A DNA stretch of 64,000 nt from Mariniphaga sp964559175 (GCA_964559175.1 CAZLGT010000008.1:40424-104423), one strand, 5' to 3'. Positions 51,569-61,923 are shown, numbered from the stretch's first letter. Numbers and translations: made by a program. Notes: generated by a model from the letters alone, not told the origin.

Positions 51569-52609
51569 TTATTTGGCTTTTTCAAGTGTAAAGTTAAAAG
51601 TTGTGCCCTGATCGACCACGCTTCGCACATGAATGGATTGATTATGCGCTTCAATGATATGTTTCACAATGGAAAGTCCCAGCCCTGTACCACCCTGCTC
51701 GCGCGAACGCGATTTATCGGCCCGGTAGAAACGTTCAAAAACACGGGAAAGGTGTTTTTTCTCAATCCCGATGCCGTTGTCGGAAACCTCTACCATCAGG
51801 TTGTCGTCCATATCGTGAAATGACACCTGAACGTAACCCTCTTTTTTTCCGTATTTAATTCCGTTCACAATCAGGTTGGTGAGTACTTCGAGAATCCGGT
51901 TCCGGTCGGCTTTCACAAATACCGGTTTCGGAGGGGGATTTACAATTTCCAGCGAAATACTCCTCTCTTTTGCCTGCCAGTGCTCCATCTCAAAAACATC
52001 CTTCACCGTTTTCACAATGTCGAATTTCACCATGTTCAGCTTCAGTTCTCCCGATTCCAGCTTGGTAATCGATTCCAAATCTTCCACAATGGAAACCATG
52101 CGATCGATGCTTTTTTCAGTGCGTTTCAGGTAAAGCAAGTTGATTTTCGGGTCGTCGAGTCCTCCTTCTATTAACGTGAGTATATACCCCTGAATATTGA
52201 AAATCGGGGTTTTCAGCTCGTGCGACACGTTGCCCACAAACTCTTTCCGGTAGCGCTCCAGTTCCTTCAGCCTTTCAATTTCCTTCATCTGGGCCTTGGC
52301 CCACTCTTCAACCTCGAATTTTACATTGGAAAGCAGGTTGGTGGAATCGGACGATTTTTCGGCCAGCTTTTTCCCGCTCAGCGGCAAATCCTTAATGGTT
52401 TTGTACACCGGGCGTATTTTATCGGAAATGTATTTGTTAATAACAAACATCACGTAAAAATAGGCGGCCATAAAAAATACAGCGATAAATACCAGCAACA
52501 CCAGTATTCCGGGCGAAAACCACCAGGTGAAAACCAGCAACAGGGTTGCCAGCGAGGTGAGTAGCAACGAAATGTAAATGGTGAGTTGTCTGGATGAATA
52601 TGTTTTCAT
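51569..52609 (-). CDS. phoR: Sensor histidine kinase, PhoR type
   Basis: This encodes 346 residues. Two N-terminal membrane helices (about 10-30 and 35-55) are followed directly by a helical linker, without a PAS domain. The dimerisation box is EFVGNVSHELKTPIFNIQGY with the phosphorylated His. The ATPase motifs are EVLTNLIVNGIKYGKKEG (N), VSDNGIGIEKKHLSRVFERF (G1/F) and EQGGTGLGLSIVKHIIEAHN (G2). It pairs with the response regulator downstream. The minimal sensor part is typical of PhoR proteins that depend on transporter contact. Confidence 0.88.
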   Translation of the reverse strand: MKTYSSRQLTIYISLLLTSLATLLLVFTWWFSPGILVLLVFIAVFFMAAYFYVMFVINKYISDKIRPVYKTIKDLPLSGKKLAEKSSDSTNLLSNVKFEVEEWAKAQMKEIERLKELERYRKEFVGNVSHELKTPIFNIQGYILTLIEGGLDDPKINLLYLKRTEKSIDRMVSIVEDLESITKLESGELKLNMVKFDIVKTVKDVFEMEHWQAKERSISLEIVNPPPKPVFVKADRNRILEVLTNLIVNGIKYGKKEGYVQVSFHDMDDNLMVEVSDNGIGIEKKHLSRVFERFYRADKSRSREQGGTGLGLSIVKHIIEAHNQSIHVRSVVDQGTTFNFTLEKAK

Positions 52610-52810
52610 AAATCAGATAATTTTAAACTTCAAAGTAATAAAATATGCGAACCTAAAACCAACATATCTCATTAATTCATTAATAATTAGGGTGCAAGTT
52701 CATTTATTTTTCAACGCACCATCATTTTTGTTAAAAGCATTAATAAAAATTTGATGGATAGTTAATGTTTTTTTAATATTTTAGTCAGCGATAAGCAGTT
52801 AATTCGCAGC

Positions 52811-52818
52811 TATATTTG
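52811..52818 (+). promoter_or_regulatory. -7 box of the phosphate transporter gene
   Basis: TATATTTG fits TAnnTTTG exactly and lies 22 bp before the ATG. The upstream AT-rich stretch 52741-52790 may hold regulator sites, but no clear PHO box could be identified. Confidence 0.5.
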
Positions 52819-52839
52819 CCGCCTGTTAAAAAATAGATA

Positions 52840-55110
52840 ATGGAAAATATTTACCTTATCATTGTTGTAGTCCTCTTCGCACTTGCTATTTCCGATTTAG
52901 TTGTTGGTGTAAGTAACGATGCCGTTAATTTTCTGAATTCCGCCTTTGGTTCGAAGGCTGCTCCCAAATGGCTCATTTTTTTGATGGCCGGGCTGGGTGT
53001 GCTCATTGGCGCAACCTTTTCGAGCGGCATGATGGAGGTAGCCCGAAAAGGCATTTTTCACCCCGACATGTTTGTTTTTTCCGAAATCATCGTCATTTTT
53101 CTGGCGGTGATGATAACGGACGTTATTCTGCTCGACATGTTCAACACTTTTGGTATGCCTACCTCCACCACGGTGTCCATTGTATTTGAGCTGCTCGGTT
53201 CGGCAGTGGCCGTTTCGGTAGTAAAAATCAAAAACCTGGGTGGTTCGCTCGGCGAATTATCCAACTACATCAATTCGGAAAAAGCGCTGGCCATTATCAC
53301 CGGTATTTTACTGTCGGTGCTCATTGCCTTCACCGTTGGGGCGCTGGTTCAGTACATTACCCGCCTGATTTTCACCTTCAACTACCGGAGAAACATGAAA
53401 TACTTCGGTTCGCTGTTTGGGGGATTTGCCATAACGGCCATTACCTATTTTATACTGATAAAAGGGATTGACGGGTCGGCTTTTGCAGAAATCCGTGTTC
53501 AAAACGGACAAAAATTAAGCGAGTGGGTAATGTCCCACACCGCAGTTTTGCTTCTCTACAGTTTTTTCGCATGGGTGATATTCATACAGCTGTTAAAATG
53601 GATTTTCAATGTAAAAGTATTGAAACTCACTGTGCTGATTGGCACCTTTGCCCTGGCCATGGCCTTTGCCGGAAACGACCTTGTTAACTTCATTGGAGTT
53701 CCGCTGGCCGGATTCAGCTCGTTTAAAGCATGGGCAGCTTCGGGCGGTGTTGCCCCCGATGTTTTTACAATGGAAATGCTGGCAGGAAAGGTGAGCACAC
53801 CCACATTCATGCTCCTCATTGCCGGGCTTATCATGATCATTACCCTCATTTTTTCGAAAAAAGCACAATCGGTGGTGAATACTTCGGTTGACTTATCGAG
53901 GCAAACCGAGGGCACAGAGCGCTTTAATTCAAACATGATTGCAAGAGTCATCGTCAGAAATTCTTCCTGGCTGCATAAAAACATCGAAAAGATTTTTCCG
54001 GATGCATTGATTGAAAAAATAAATTCCAGATTTACCCAACCTGAAAGAGGCGACCAGGCCAATCCCGACGCTCCGGCATTCGACAAAATAAGGGCATCGG
54101 TAAACCTTTTGGTGGCCAGCGTTTTAATTGCCATAGGCACATCGCTCAAACTGCCGCTTTCAACCACCTATGTAACTTTTATGGTGGCCATGGGTACTTC
54201 GCTGTCGGACCGGGCATGGGGCCGCGAAAGTGCGGTTTACCGTATCTCCGGGGTTTTTGCTGTAATCGGAGGTTGGTTTTTAACCGCAATCATCGCTTTT
54301 TCGGTAGCTGCCATTGTAGCCTGGGTTATATCTGTTAGCGGCATGATGATGATTTTTGTTTTTGTTGCCATAGCCGTATTTATGGTCATCCGCACACATT
54401 TGCTGTTTAAAAAACGCAGTCAGATTGATTTAACTGAAGAAGATGAAACCATTACCGAAAAAGATGAGACCGATAAGGTGATGGAAAAATGCCGGAAACA
54501 GGTGATAAAATCCATTTTACTGGCCGATAAAATTTATTCCGAAAGCATCGAGAATTTCCTCAAAGAAGAACGCTCGCTACTGAAAGAATCGCTGAAGCTG
54601 AAAGACAACCTGAATAAAAAATCGAAAAAACAGAAGAATAAAGTGCTGAGCACCATCTCGAAAATTGAGGAATACGTCGATTCAGGACATTTTTATGTAC
54701 AGGTAGTGGATTACCAGCGTGAACTGGCCCACTCGCTGAACTTTTTGGTAGAACCACTTTACCAGCATCTGGACAACAACCATAAACCATTCAACGAACC
54801 TCAAATGGAGGAAATGCAAAACCTGAAGAAAGAAATCAATAATTTCTTTGGCTTTGCCGTGGATCTCATCAAACAAAATAAATTCAGCCAGATGCCGGAT
54901 TTAATCAAACAGCGCGACAACCTGCTGGTTCTGCTTGAAGAAATGGAAATTTCGCAGATTAGACGCATTAAGGCAAGAGCAGTAAATACCCGGAATTCGG
55001 TGTTGTTCTTCAATACCATTTCCGAAACCAAAAACATGCTGCTGCATGCCATTAATCTGATAAAAGCACACCGCGATTTTATTCTGGTTACAAAAAAGGC
55101 ACTTAAATAA
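52840..55110 (+). CDS. PiT-family inorganic phosphate transporter with PhoU-like C-terminus
   Basis: This encodes 756 residues. The PiT domain (about 1-530, roughly 10-12 helices) has both family signatures: GVSNDAVNFLNSAFGSKAAP near residue 23 and GNDLVNFIGVPLAGF near residue 284, with the repeat GMPTSTTVSIVFELLGSAVA. After about residue 545 there is a helical cytosolic domain like PhoU/DUF47 (KVMEKCRKQVIKSILLADKI). The fusion joins transport and PhoU-type regulation in one chain. Divergent from the PhoR-PhoB-like pair, it likely belongs to the same circuit. Confidence 0.92.
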   Translation: MENIYLIIVVVLFALAISDLVVGVSNDAVNFLNSAFGSKAAPKWLIFLMAGLGVLIGATFSSGMMEVARKGIFHPDMFVFSEIIVIFLAVMITDVILLDMFNTFGMPTSTTVSIVFELLGSAVAVSVVKIKNLGGSLGELSNYINSEKALAIITGILLSVLIAFTVGALVQYITRLIFTFNYRRNMKYFGSLFGGFAITAITYFILIKGIDGSAFAEIRVQNGQKLSEWVMSHTAVLLLYSFFAWVIFIQLLKWIFNVKVLKLTVLIGTFALAMAFAGNDLVNFIGVPLAGFSSFKAWAASGGVAPDVFTMEMLAGKVSTPTFMLLIAGLIMIITLIFSKKAQSVVNTSVDLSRQTEGTERFNSNMIARVIVRNSSWLHKNIEKIFPDALIEKINSRFTQPERGDQANPDAPAFDKIRASVNLLVASVLIAIGTSLKLPLSTTYVTFMVAMGTSLSDRAWGRESAVYRISGVFAVIGGWFLTAIIAFSVAAIVAWVISVSGMMMIFVFVAIAVFMVIRTHLLFKKRSQIDLTEEDETITEKDETDKVMEKCRKQVIKSILLADKIYSESIENFLKEERSLLKESLKLKDNLNKKSKKQKNKVLSTISKIEEYVDSGHFYVQVVDYQRELAHSLNFLVEPLYQHLDNNHKPFNEPQMEEMQNLKKEINNFFGFAVDLIKQNKFSQMPDLIKQRDNLLVLLEEMEISQIRRIKARAVNTRNSVLFFNTISETKNMLLHAINLIKAHRDFILVTKKALK

Positions 55111-55217
55111 AACAGCGCGTTAAGTGTTTGTAAAAACACAAAAAAACAACCCCCAAAACCCGTCATACAAAAAATTCGTTAATTTTTTGATTTTCAGTCA
55201 TTATTGTTGTAAATTGA

Positions 55218-57365
55218 ATGGGGAAAACCAAAAAAATCAAAAAAATGAAAACCGGGACACTCTTTGCAAAAGTAATTCTGTCATTTCTAATAATGACTCT
55301 GTTTTTTTCAGTGACTTCCTTTTCACAACAGGTAGAACCAGCAAAAAAGACTGAAAATAACGGGCTACGAACCGTTGAATTCACAACTCCCAGTGGGAAG
55401 GTGACAGTCATACTTCCCGCTGAATCACGTTCAAGCGATATAATATCAGGAACGATTTTAACAAATCCGAAAGGCAAAAATGAAAGGCAAAAAACAAAAA
55501 ACCGAAACGTTCTGAACGGGTATGTTGTAGATATTGAGGACAAGAAAAAACCACAAGAGAGTGAGGACAAGAAAAAAAATCCGGTAAAGAACCAAAGCGG
55601 CAATTGGGAAATTCCTGACATTCCGGGAAACAACTCCTTTGTTCTTTCACTGAAAAACCAGGCAGGAGAAATACTTGCTGATGTATCCCTTCCATTAAGT
55701 GCGCATCCTGTTAAAAGTGCCGTACCTGTAATTTCTGACAGGCAGAACTTTCGGGTGCCGGGTTATCTGAGGTCGGGCGAACCCGAGCGCATTACCGGCA
55801 TTTTTGATGGCGATTTCACTACATCGGATCTGAAAATAAATGATTCGGAAGCACAAATTCTTGCTGAATCGCCCCGCGAAATTTTTTTTAAACCGCCGGA
55901 AGATATTTCAGGCCCTGCAACACTGGAACTTACTGAAGGGGAATTTGCGCTGGAAGAGCAAACCCAAGTCATCAGGCTCGACCTTTCTGCCAAAAAACTG
56001 GCGCTGCAAAGAGGAGAACAAACAACCGTGCAGGTGGTTGTCTCCGGATTAGGTGATTTTCAGGAAGTTATACCGCTTGAGGTATCCAACCTTACACCAC
56101 AAAACATTCAAATGCAGGGTGGTGATGTTCAGCATTTTTTAATCACTCCCGCCGATGTAAATGAAGCAGGTACTTTTGAAGTAAACCTGAATGTTACGGC
56201 TGTAAGCACGGGAGGTTTTTCTGTTTCATCTTCTGTTTTACCTCATTCTTCAGTATCTGAAAAAAATGATTTGCAACAGGACTCTGAAGAGGAAGAGTCC
56301 TTTTCGATTCCCGTCAGCGGCGGATTGGGCGAAACGTTATTTCTGAATTTTACACCACCCGTAAAAACAGCAACTCTGGTAGAATTGCCCGACGGAAGCA
56401 GCTATGTAGCCAGTTATCAGATTGACTTGCAGGCTGAATTCAGACTGGAAGTAGATATTCCCGATTCGTTAAAGCAATCCCTCAGAAACAAAGCACGAGA
56501 TATTCCTGCTGATACACCGCTTGGCCCCAGGGAGCCCGATGCACGAAGCCGCCCGTATTCCCGTCCGGTTCCTCCGGGCATACGCTCAGCGCCCTACCAT
56601 GAAAATTCAGGGGTGTGGAGAAACGGACGGCGATTGTTAAGCAGGGCAAAGCAGCAGGTTGAAAAGGCAAAAATACACAAGGGTGACATTGGCACCGGTG
56701 TCCCGGGCTACAGAACTATGGGACACTTGATGCCGGGTGAAGTGGTGCGACATGAAGACAGAAAATGCACAAAGAAAATTTATACGGTTTCACAGGTTTA
56801 TTATTACGTGAACGACAAAACCCTGATTCTGGAAGAGCAATTATCGCCTTCTTCTGAGTTCTTTATTGCTCAGGGCCAAAATACCATCGATATTAAAAAA
56901 ACCGAAACCGGCTGGAGTGTCAGTCCCAGTGTTAGTGCCGGAATAAAAGGAGTTTCGGTGGGTATTAGCGGATCGTACTGAAAAAAAACCGAACACATTA
57001 CCGGAACCGGAACTTCTGAACTAACGGGAAGAAACCTCTGGCTGTTTCACATCGGTCGGTTATTTCTGGTGCGAAAAGCCTTCGTGAGAATTACCTATGA
57101 GTACCACTATGAAACCTGCGATGATGGAAGTACCCGTAACTGGGTGGAAACAACCATTACCGACAACTGGTATTATGGCTACGAATGGGAAGAAGAGCTG
57201 TTTGCTGCTTCCAAAGACGACGAAGGAAATTTCCACCGGGTTGACGGATTTCCTGCAACCATACACAGGCAGCAAATGAATGAAGAAAGGTACAGTTATG
57301 AAGCAGATGGACTTGAACCTGAGGATTTTGAGAATTTTGGAGATTTTTTCCCTCCTATAAAGTAA
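55218..57365 (+). pseudogene. Secreted protein gene interrupted by one in-frame TGA
   Basis: The first 587 codons encode a signal peptide (VILSFLIMTLFFSVTSFSQ), proline- and charge-rich linkers, and beta-sandwich-like stretches (TLELTEGEFALEEQTQVIRL, LSAKKLALQRGEQTTVQVVV). The frame then hits TGA at 56979-56981. It stays open beyond it for 127 more codons (KKTEHITGTGTSELTGRNLW ... ITYEYHYETCDDGSTRNW) to TAA at 57363. A TGG-to-TGA change would explain this. Translation may stop at 56981 or be read through. The start may be 55218 or the second Met at 55245. The family is not recognised. Confidence 0.68.
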
Positions 57366-57424
57366 CCGGGTTCTTATAAAAATTGCACGGATGTGAACGC
57401 TTCTCATTTATAACGAAAACACAA

Positions 57425-57456
57425 TTGAGCAGGTGGACTTAGAGCCACCAGCTCAA
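57425..57456 (-). terminator. Inverted repeat between convergent genes
   Basis: TTGAGCAGGTGG and CCACCAGCTCAA are inverses with one A:A mismatch around an 8-base loop. It covers the stop codon of the downstream minus-strand gene, and on that strand it is followed by TTGTGTTTT, so it may terminate that gene. Confidence 0.45.
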
Positions 57457-58532
57457 CATTGGGCTGCAACGGCATCCTTAAATTCCTGCTTAAGTGCTTC
57501 AAAAGTTTCTTTTACTGAAATAATTTTTGAAGTTCTCCAGGCATTTGTGCCGGCAAAAGCATAGCCATTAAAAAAATTCCCTTTCACAGCACTCATAAGC
57601 GCAGCAAAAATACAGTAGGGTGTTTTTTCAATATCGCATGTTTTCAGACATTTGTAGGGACACTTTACCGGACGTCTTTCCCCTCGTTTTATTTTTTCGA
57701 TAAAATCATTCCGTATGGCCCTTCCGGGCATTCCTACCGGACTTTGAATAATTTCAATATCCGTTTCAACGGAATTGATAAACGTTTGTTTGAACTTATC
57801 GGAAGCATCGCATTCGTTTGTTGTTACAAACCGGGTTCCCAGCTGTACCCCCGAGGCTCCCAGCGCCATAATATTTTTTATATCGGCGCCTGAATAAATT
57901 CCGCCGGCGGCAATAACCGGAATAGAAACCCGATATTTCCCCTCAATTTCTTTCATCTCCCTAACAACATCCGAAACCAGTTTTTCAAGGGCAAACTCAG
58001 GATTGTCGAGTTGTTCGCGTTTGAAACCAAGATGACCACCCGCTTTGGGTCCCTCAACCACAATCGCATCCGGGAGGTAGTTGTACAATTCCTTCCACTT
58101 TTTACAAATTAAAGTGGCCGCCCTCGACGATGAAATGATGGGTACAAGTTTGGTTTTTGAACCTTTGGTGAGGTATGAGGGCAGATTTAAAGGCAAACCG
58201 GCTCCGGCAAAAATAATATCAATTTTTTCGGAAACAGCGGTCTTAACCATATCTGAAAAGTTGGTAAGAGCTACCATAACATTAATTCCAATGATGCCGC
58301 TTGTTTTTTCACGGGCTGCTTCTATTTCCCGCTTCAGCGCCCTTATGTTTGCGTCAATAAAATCCTTTGCATAATCCTTTTCAAACATTCCTATTCCCGC
58401 AACAGAAATAACTCCCACGCCACCTTCGTTTGCAACAGCAGAAGCAAGCCCCGACAGTGAAACGCCAATGCCCATCCCTCCCTGAATTACAGGAACCCTG
58501 ATTTGTATTCCTCCAATACTAAATGATTTCAT
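57453..58532 (-). CDS. Nitronate monooxygenase / flavin oxidoreductase
   Basis: The start is ATG 58532 (MKSFSIGGIQIRVPVIQGGM); the frame extending to 58580 adds 16 unlikely residues. The roughly 359-residue TIM barrel binds FMN: QGGMGIGVSLSGLASAVANE, VEGPKAGGHLGFKREQL, VIAAGGIYSGADIKNIMALG and GVQLGTRFVTTNECDASDKF. This is class II-like NMO, which oxidises nitronates such as propionate 3-nitronate. The C-terminal cysteine cluster (KCPYKCLKTCDIEKTPYC) is a feature of a subgroup and may bind a metal. Confidence 0.88.
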   Translation of the reverse strand: MKSFSIGGIQIRVPVIQGGMGIGVSLSGLASAVANEGGVGVISVAGIGMFEKDYAKDFIDANIRALKREIEAAREKTSGIIGINVMVALTNFSDMVKTAVSEKIDIIFAGAGLPLNLPSYLTKGSKTKLVPIISSSRAATLICKKWKELYNYLPDAIVVEGPKAGGHLGFKREQLDNPEFALEKLVSDVVREMKEIEGKYRVSIPVIAAGGIYSGADIKNIMALGASGVQLGTRFVTTNECDASDKFKQTFINSVETDIEIIQSPVGMPGRAIRNDFIEKIKRGERRPVKCPYKCLKTCDIEKTPYCIFAALMSAVKGNFFNGYAFAGTNAWRTSKIISVKETFEALKQEFKDAVAAQC

Positions 58533-58580
58533 CTCTGAATTTTTAGATAATAATTGTTGTAAAGATACTTTAATTAGCAC

Positions 58581-59081
58581 ACAGAAAGGGAAACTTCTCT
58601 TTGCACAAACCGCAGCAAACTTTTACCACGTAAACAGTGCCATCCTTTTGTTCAGCCTGTTTCCACGCTGTTTTTCCTCCAACCTTTTTACCTTTGCCGT
58701 TAGAAAACTTTAACCAAAAATGTGCTTAAACTTTGAACTTTAAACCCGAAACGTTGAACTTTCATCAATTCCGGCGTTCACAACAAAAACACACGCACCT
58801 TTTGTTGCCGCAACTTCCTTCCGCATTTTCAAACGTTGAATCCGGAACCCGAAACCCGAAACTTTTCCTAACTTTAAACCTTTCCCGAAGGTCTGCTTTT
58901 ACCATTTCGATGCCAGCGGCATCACATGTTTATAGAACAAAATATGTAATGAAAATTCGACTCCGGCTGGAGTCGTACCTTCCTGTTCCACAAAATATTT
59001 CTATAAACATTCAAATCCTCCGGATTTGTTTTTGCAATTTTGAGCTTTTAATTTTATGGGGTTCCATTCGGTATTGTTATT
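58581..59081. other. 500-bp stretch without a gene
   Basis: No frame has coding character. The sequence is made of short repeated phrases such as AACTTT(G)AAC, CCCGAAAC and CGTTGAA (58725-58870), then an imperfect inverted repeat GACTCCGGCTGGAGTC at 58960-58975. It resembles degenerated DNA between the core genome and the defence operon. No tRNA or attachment core could be identified. Confidence 0.5.
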
Positions 59082-59159
59082 ATGGATGTGCACAACAATA
59101 AAACGAGAAGCTTTAATATGAGCCGCATCAAAGGCAAAACACCAAGCCCGAAATGCTAA
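59082..59159 (+). pseudogene. vsr: N-terminal fragment of a Vsr mismatch endonuclease gene
   Basis: From ATG 59082 the frame reads MDVHNNKTRSFNMSRIKGKT and stops at 59157-59159. Vsr proteins begin similarly (MDVH...RS.NMSRIKGKNTKPEM). Restoring one A in GGCAAAAC gives GKNTKPEML, the next family residues, so a frameshift and then complete loss of the catalytic part are both visible. Vsr repairs T:G mismatches produced next to Dcm-type methyltransferases, which points to a former restriction-modification locus here. Confidence 0.7.
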
Positions 59160-59524
59160 ATCCAAGGAATTTCCGCGACAAAATAATCTGCAAACTTGAA
59201 GTTTGTACTATTGGATTGAATATCAGTTAAGCCTTGTTTGTCGTTATACGAAATAAATATATCTGCCGTGTTATTTTTATTTCGAAATTTATTTTCAGGA
59301 TTTAGGATTTTATTTCCAGGTATTTTTAAAAAAATAAGATTTTCTTTATTGGGATCATTTAGTATCATAAAAAATCCATCTTTGAATTTGTGAAAAGGGA
59401 TATTTAACCACCAGCCAAAATCATTCCCATAATCGACAATGTCAGACCAATGAGTATTTCTATAATTAAGAGTATTTGAGGTGGTTTTTGAATTTATTAA
59501 AACGATTGCATTTTTTTTATCCAT
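59156..59524 (-). CDS. Hypothetical protein next to the defence operon
   Basis: This encodes 122 residues, AT-rich, with no signal peptide or membrane segment. It has strand-like segments (FKDGFFMILNDPNKENLIFL, NNTADIFISYNDKQGLTDIQ) and a Trp-rich middle (DFGWWLNIPFHKF). The family is not recognised. It is divergent from the helicase operon, sharing a 128-bp AT-rich control region, and its end abuts the vsr fragment. It could be a toxin-like or immunity-like accessory gene, but nothing in the sequence proves it. Confidence 0.55.
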   Translation of the reverse strand: MDKKNAIVLINSKTTSNTLNYRNTHWSDIVDYGNDFGWWLNIPFHKFKDGFFMILNDPNKENLIFLKIPGNKILNPENKFRNKNNTADIFISYNDKQGLTDIQSNSTNFKFADYFVAEIPWI

Positions 59525-59652
59525 AATTTAGTCTTTAATTTTAAGGATTAAAACTCAGTTTTATTTTTTCTTTGAAGATAATTATTAATTTTGATAGCCT
59601 TTGAAATAAAAACCAATTATAATAAAACCAATGTAAAACCTATTTCACTAAC

Positions 59653-61923
59653 ATGTTAAACACCATTGAATACCCAAAAACTCTTGAATATAGCTCCGAC
59701 GGGAAGCACCTGCCAATTGAGTTTTTTATGCTTACTGTGCCGGAATGCAAAAAAATAGATTTAAAACTTGGCTATTTTAGTTCGAATGCAATCAGAACAC
59801 TTGCTTATGGATTTGCTCAATTTATTCATAAAGGAGGGGTGTTAAGGATTATAACCAATCATTTTTTATCTATTAAAGATAAACTATTGATATCAGAAAA
59901 TGATGTTGAATCTTTGGTTGAAGATAAGGAGGTAGAATATTTAATAAGCAAAGATTTAGAAGGGCTTGCAAAAATACTTGAAGGAGGCGATCAGCATTTT
60001 TTCGATTGTTTAAAATATTTACTGAAGCAAGACCGATTACAAATTATTCCGGTAAAACTTAAACCTAATCGACTCGCCCATTTTAAACAAGGTATTTTAG
60101 ATGACGGAACAAACCAGTTATATTTCAGTGGCAGTTGCAATTTTACGTACCGTGGATTAGTCGATAATGGTGAAAGTCTTTCCATTGCACGTTCGTGGGG
60201 AGAAAATTCTGAAAAAATGAAGGTTAAAGAAAATATTCATAATATTGAAAGAATTTGCACGAGGGAAGATGTTGGATTTGAGTATTTAACTCCAGAACAA
60301 ATCATCGCCGTCATTGAGAAAACAGGAAACGATAAACAACTCGATGAATTAATTGAGGATGAAATTAATATTTACGAAAAACTCTCACAGATTCCACTAT
60401 TAAAGAAAACTTTTATACAATATACTACGACTTTTAAAAAGAAGGCAGAAGAAGAAAAACATAAGCCAAAATTTCCATTTCAACAAGGGCCAAGGCCTTA
60501 TCAAGAAGAAGCTTTTCGAAATTGGGCAGCTAATAGCCAAATGGGAATTTTTGCAATGGCAACTGGTACTGGGAAAACGATTACTTCATTAAATTGTTTG
60601 TTAGAGATTTATAATAAAACAGGTTATTTCAAAGCACTAATTCTTGTGCCAACTATAACCCTTGTTAATCAATGGGAAGACGAATGTAAAAGGTTTAAAT
60701 TCAGTTCGATAGTGAAAGTTTGCTCAAAATTCAACTGGAAAAATGATTTAGCGACGATATTAACACGTGAGCGACTTTTCCCTACAGAGCAAGTATCATA
60801 TATTATAATATCCACCTACGCTTCTTTTTCAAGGCCTAATATTTTTCCTGAAATAAATCGGTTATCTGCAAAAACCTTACTTATTGCCGACGAATGCCAT
60901 AATATGGGTTCTGCTACATTGTTGAAACTCTTACCGAAAGTTAATTATAAGCGAAGAATTGGACTTTCGGCAACACCTGAACGGCAATTTGACGAAGAAG
61001 GTAATAATAAATTGTTTTCATTTTTCAATAGCGAAAATGGTTATACCTATGAATTTCCGATGAAATTAGCGATTCATGGTGATAAAAATAAAAACATTGA
61101 TTCAGTATTGTGCCGTTATTATTATTATCCTCATTTGGTTTCCTTACTTGATTCTGAAATGGATGATTATTTAAGATTATCACTTAAAATTGCCAAGTAC
61201 TTCAATCCTAAAAAAGGAAGTTTTGATAAAAACGATCCCATTTTAACAGCCTTGTTATTAGCCCGCAAACGCATTATCCACAAGGCATTCAATAAAGTGT
61301 CGGTGTTCAGTGATATTATAAATGAACAATACAAAAAGAAGGGAAATTTAAAATATACCCTCGCTTATGTCCCTGAAGGAAACGACCCAAATGATTATTT
61401 TGAAACAGACCTTTATTCTCAAAAAGATGAAACCGAGAACGATAACGAAGCAGTTCACTTAATTGATGTTTTTACGAAAGCAGTCAAAGATATTGACAAA
61501 CGAACAACAGTACGCAAATTTATTTCAGGTACTAATGAGAAAGACAATATTTTAGAGCAGTTTGAAAAAGGTGAAATTGATGTGTTAACTTCGATGAAAT
61601 GTCTTGATGAGGGAGTTGATGTACCTCGTGCAGAATTAGCGATTTTCTGTGCAAGCACTGGAAACCCGCGACAATTCATTCAACGTCGTGGCAGGATCTT
61701 ACGAAGACACGATGATAAACCGTTTGCGTACATACATGACCTGGTCGTCATCCCTGAAATAAGTCCAAACAGCGAAAGTTATGAGATGGAACGTAGCATA
61801 TTAAAGAAAGAATTGGAACGAGTGCATAATTTTGCTTCTTTAGCTGAAAATAGCTCACACACAGTTAATGTGCTTTTAGATACAATGAATCATTACAACT
61901 TAAATTTATATCATAATGAGTAA
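59653..61923 (+). CDS. PLD-like nuclease domain fused to a DExH superfamily 2 helicase
   Basis: This encodes 756 residues. The first 230 have the phospholipase-D-like pattern: KGGVLRIITNHFLSIKDKLL, then RLAHFKQGILDDGTNQLYFS with GSCNFTYRGLVDNGESLS, where H and K of an HxK-like motif and the following N/S are visible. Helicase motifs follow: Q-motif-like PRPYQEEAFRNWAANSQMG, I (MATGTGKTITSL), Ia (LILVPTITLVNQW), II (LLIADECHNMG, DECH), III (GLSATPERQ), V (SMKCLDEGVDVPRAELA) and VI (RQFIQRRGRILRRH). This is the organisation of restriction-type helicase nucleases. It overlaps the small gene by 8 bp. Confidence 0.88.
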   Translation: MLNTIEYPKTLEYSSDGKHLPIEFFMLTVPECKKIDLKLGYFSSNAIRTLAYGFAQFIHKGGVLRIITNHFLSIKDKLLISENDVESLVEDKEVEYLISKDLEGLAKILEGGDQHFFDCLKYLLKQDRLQIIPVKLKPNRLAHFKQGILDDGTNQLYFSGSCNFTYRGLVDNGESLSIARSWGENSEKMKVKENIHNIERICTREDVGFEYLTPEQIIAVIEKTGNDKQLDELIEDEINIYEKLSQIPLLKKTFIQYTTTFKKKAEEEKHKPKFPFQQGPRPYQEEAFRNWAANSQMGIFAMATGTGKTITSLNCLLEIYNKTGYFKALILVPTITLVNQWEDECKRFKFSSIVKVCSKFNWKNDLATILTRERLFPTEQVSYIIISTYASFSRPNIFPEINRLSAKTLLIADECHNMGSATLLKLLPKVNYKRRIGLSATPERQFDEEGNNKLFSFFNSENGYTYEFPMKLAIHGDKNKNIDSVLCRYYYYPHLVSLLDSEMDDYLRLSLKIAKYFNPKKGSFDKNDPILTALLLARKRIIHKAFNKVSVFSDIINEQYKKKGNLKYTLAYVPEGNDPNDYFETDLYSQKDETENDNEAVHLIDVFTKAVKDIDKRTTVRKFISGTNEKDNILEQFEKGEIDVLTSMKCLDEGVDVPRAELAIFCASTGNPRQFIQRRGRILRRHDDKPFAYIHDLVVIPEISPNSESYEMERSILKKELERVHNFASLAENSSHTVNVLLDTMNHYNLNLYHNE

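Noticed and set aside
58540..58580. Extended start of the nitronate monooxygenase-like gene
   Set aside because: The extra 16 residues contain no family similarity, and the ATG at 58532 begins exactly at the conserved barrel start.
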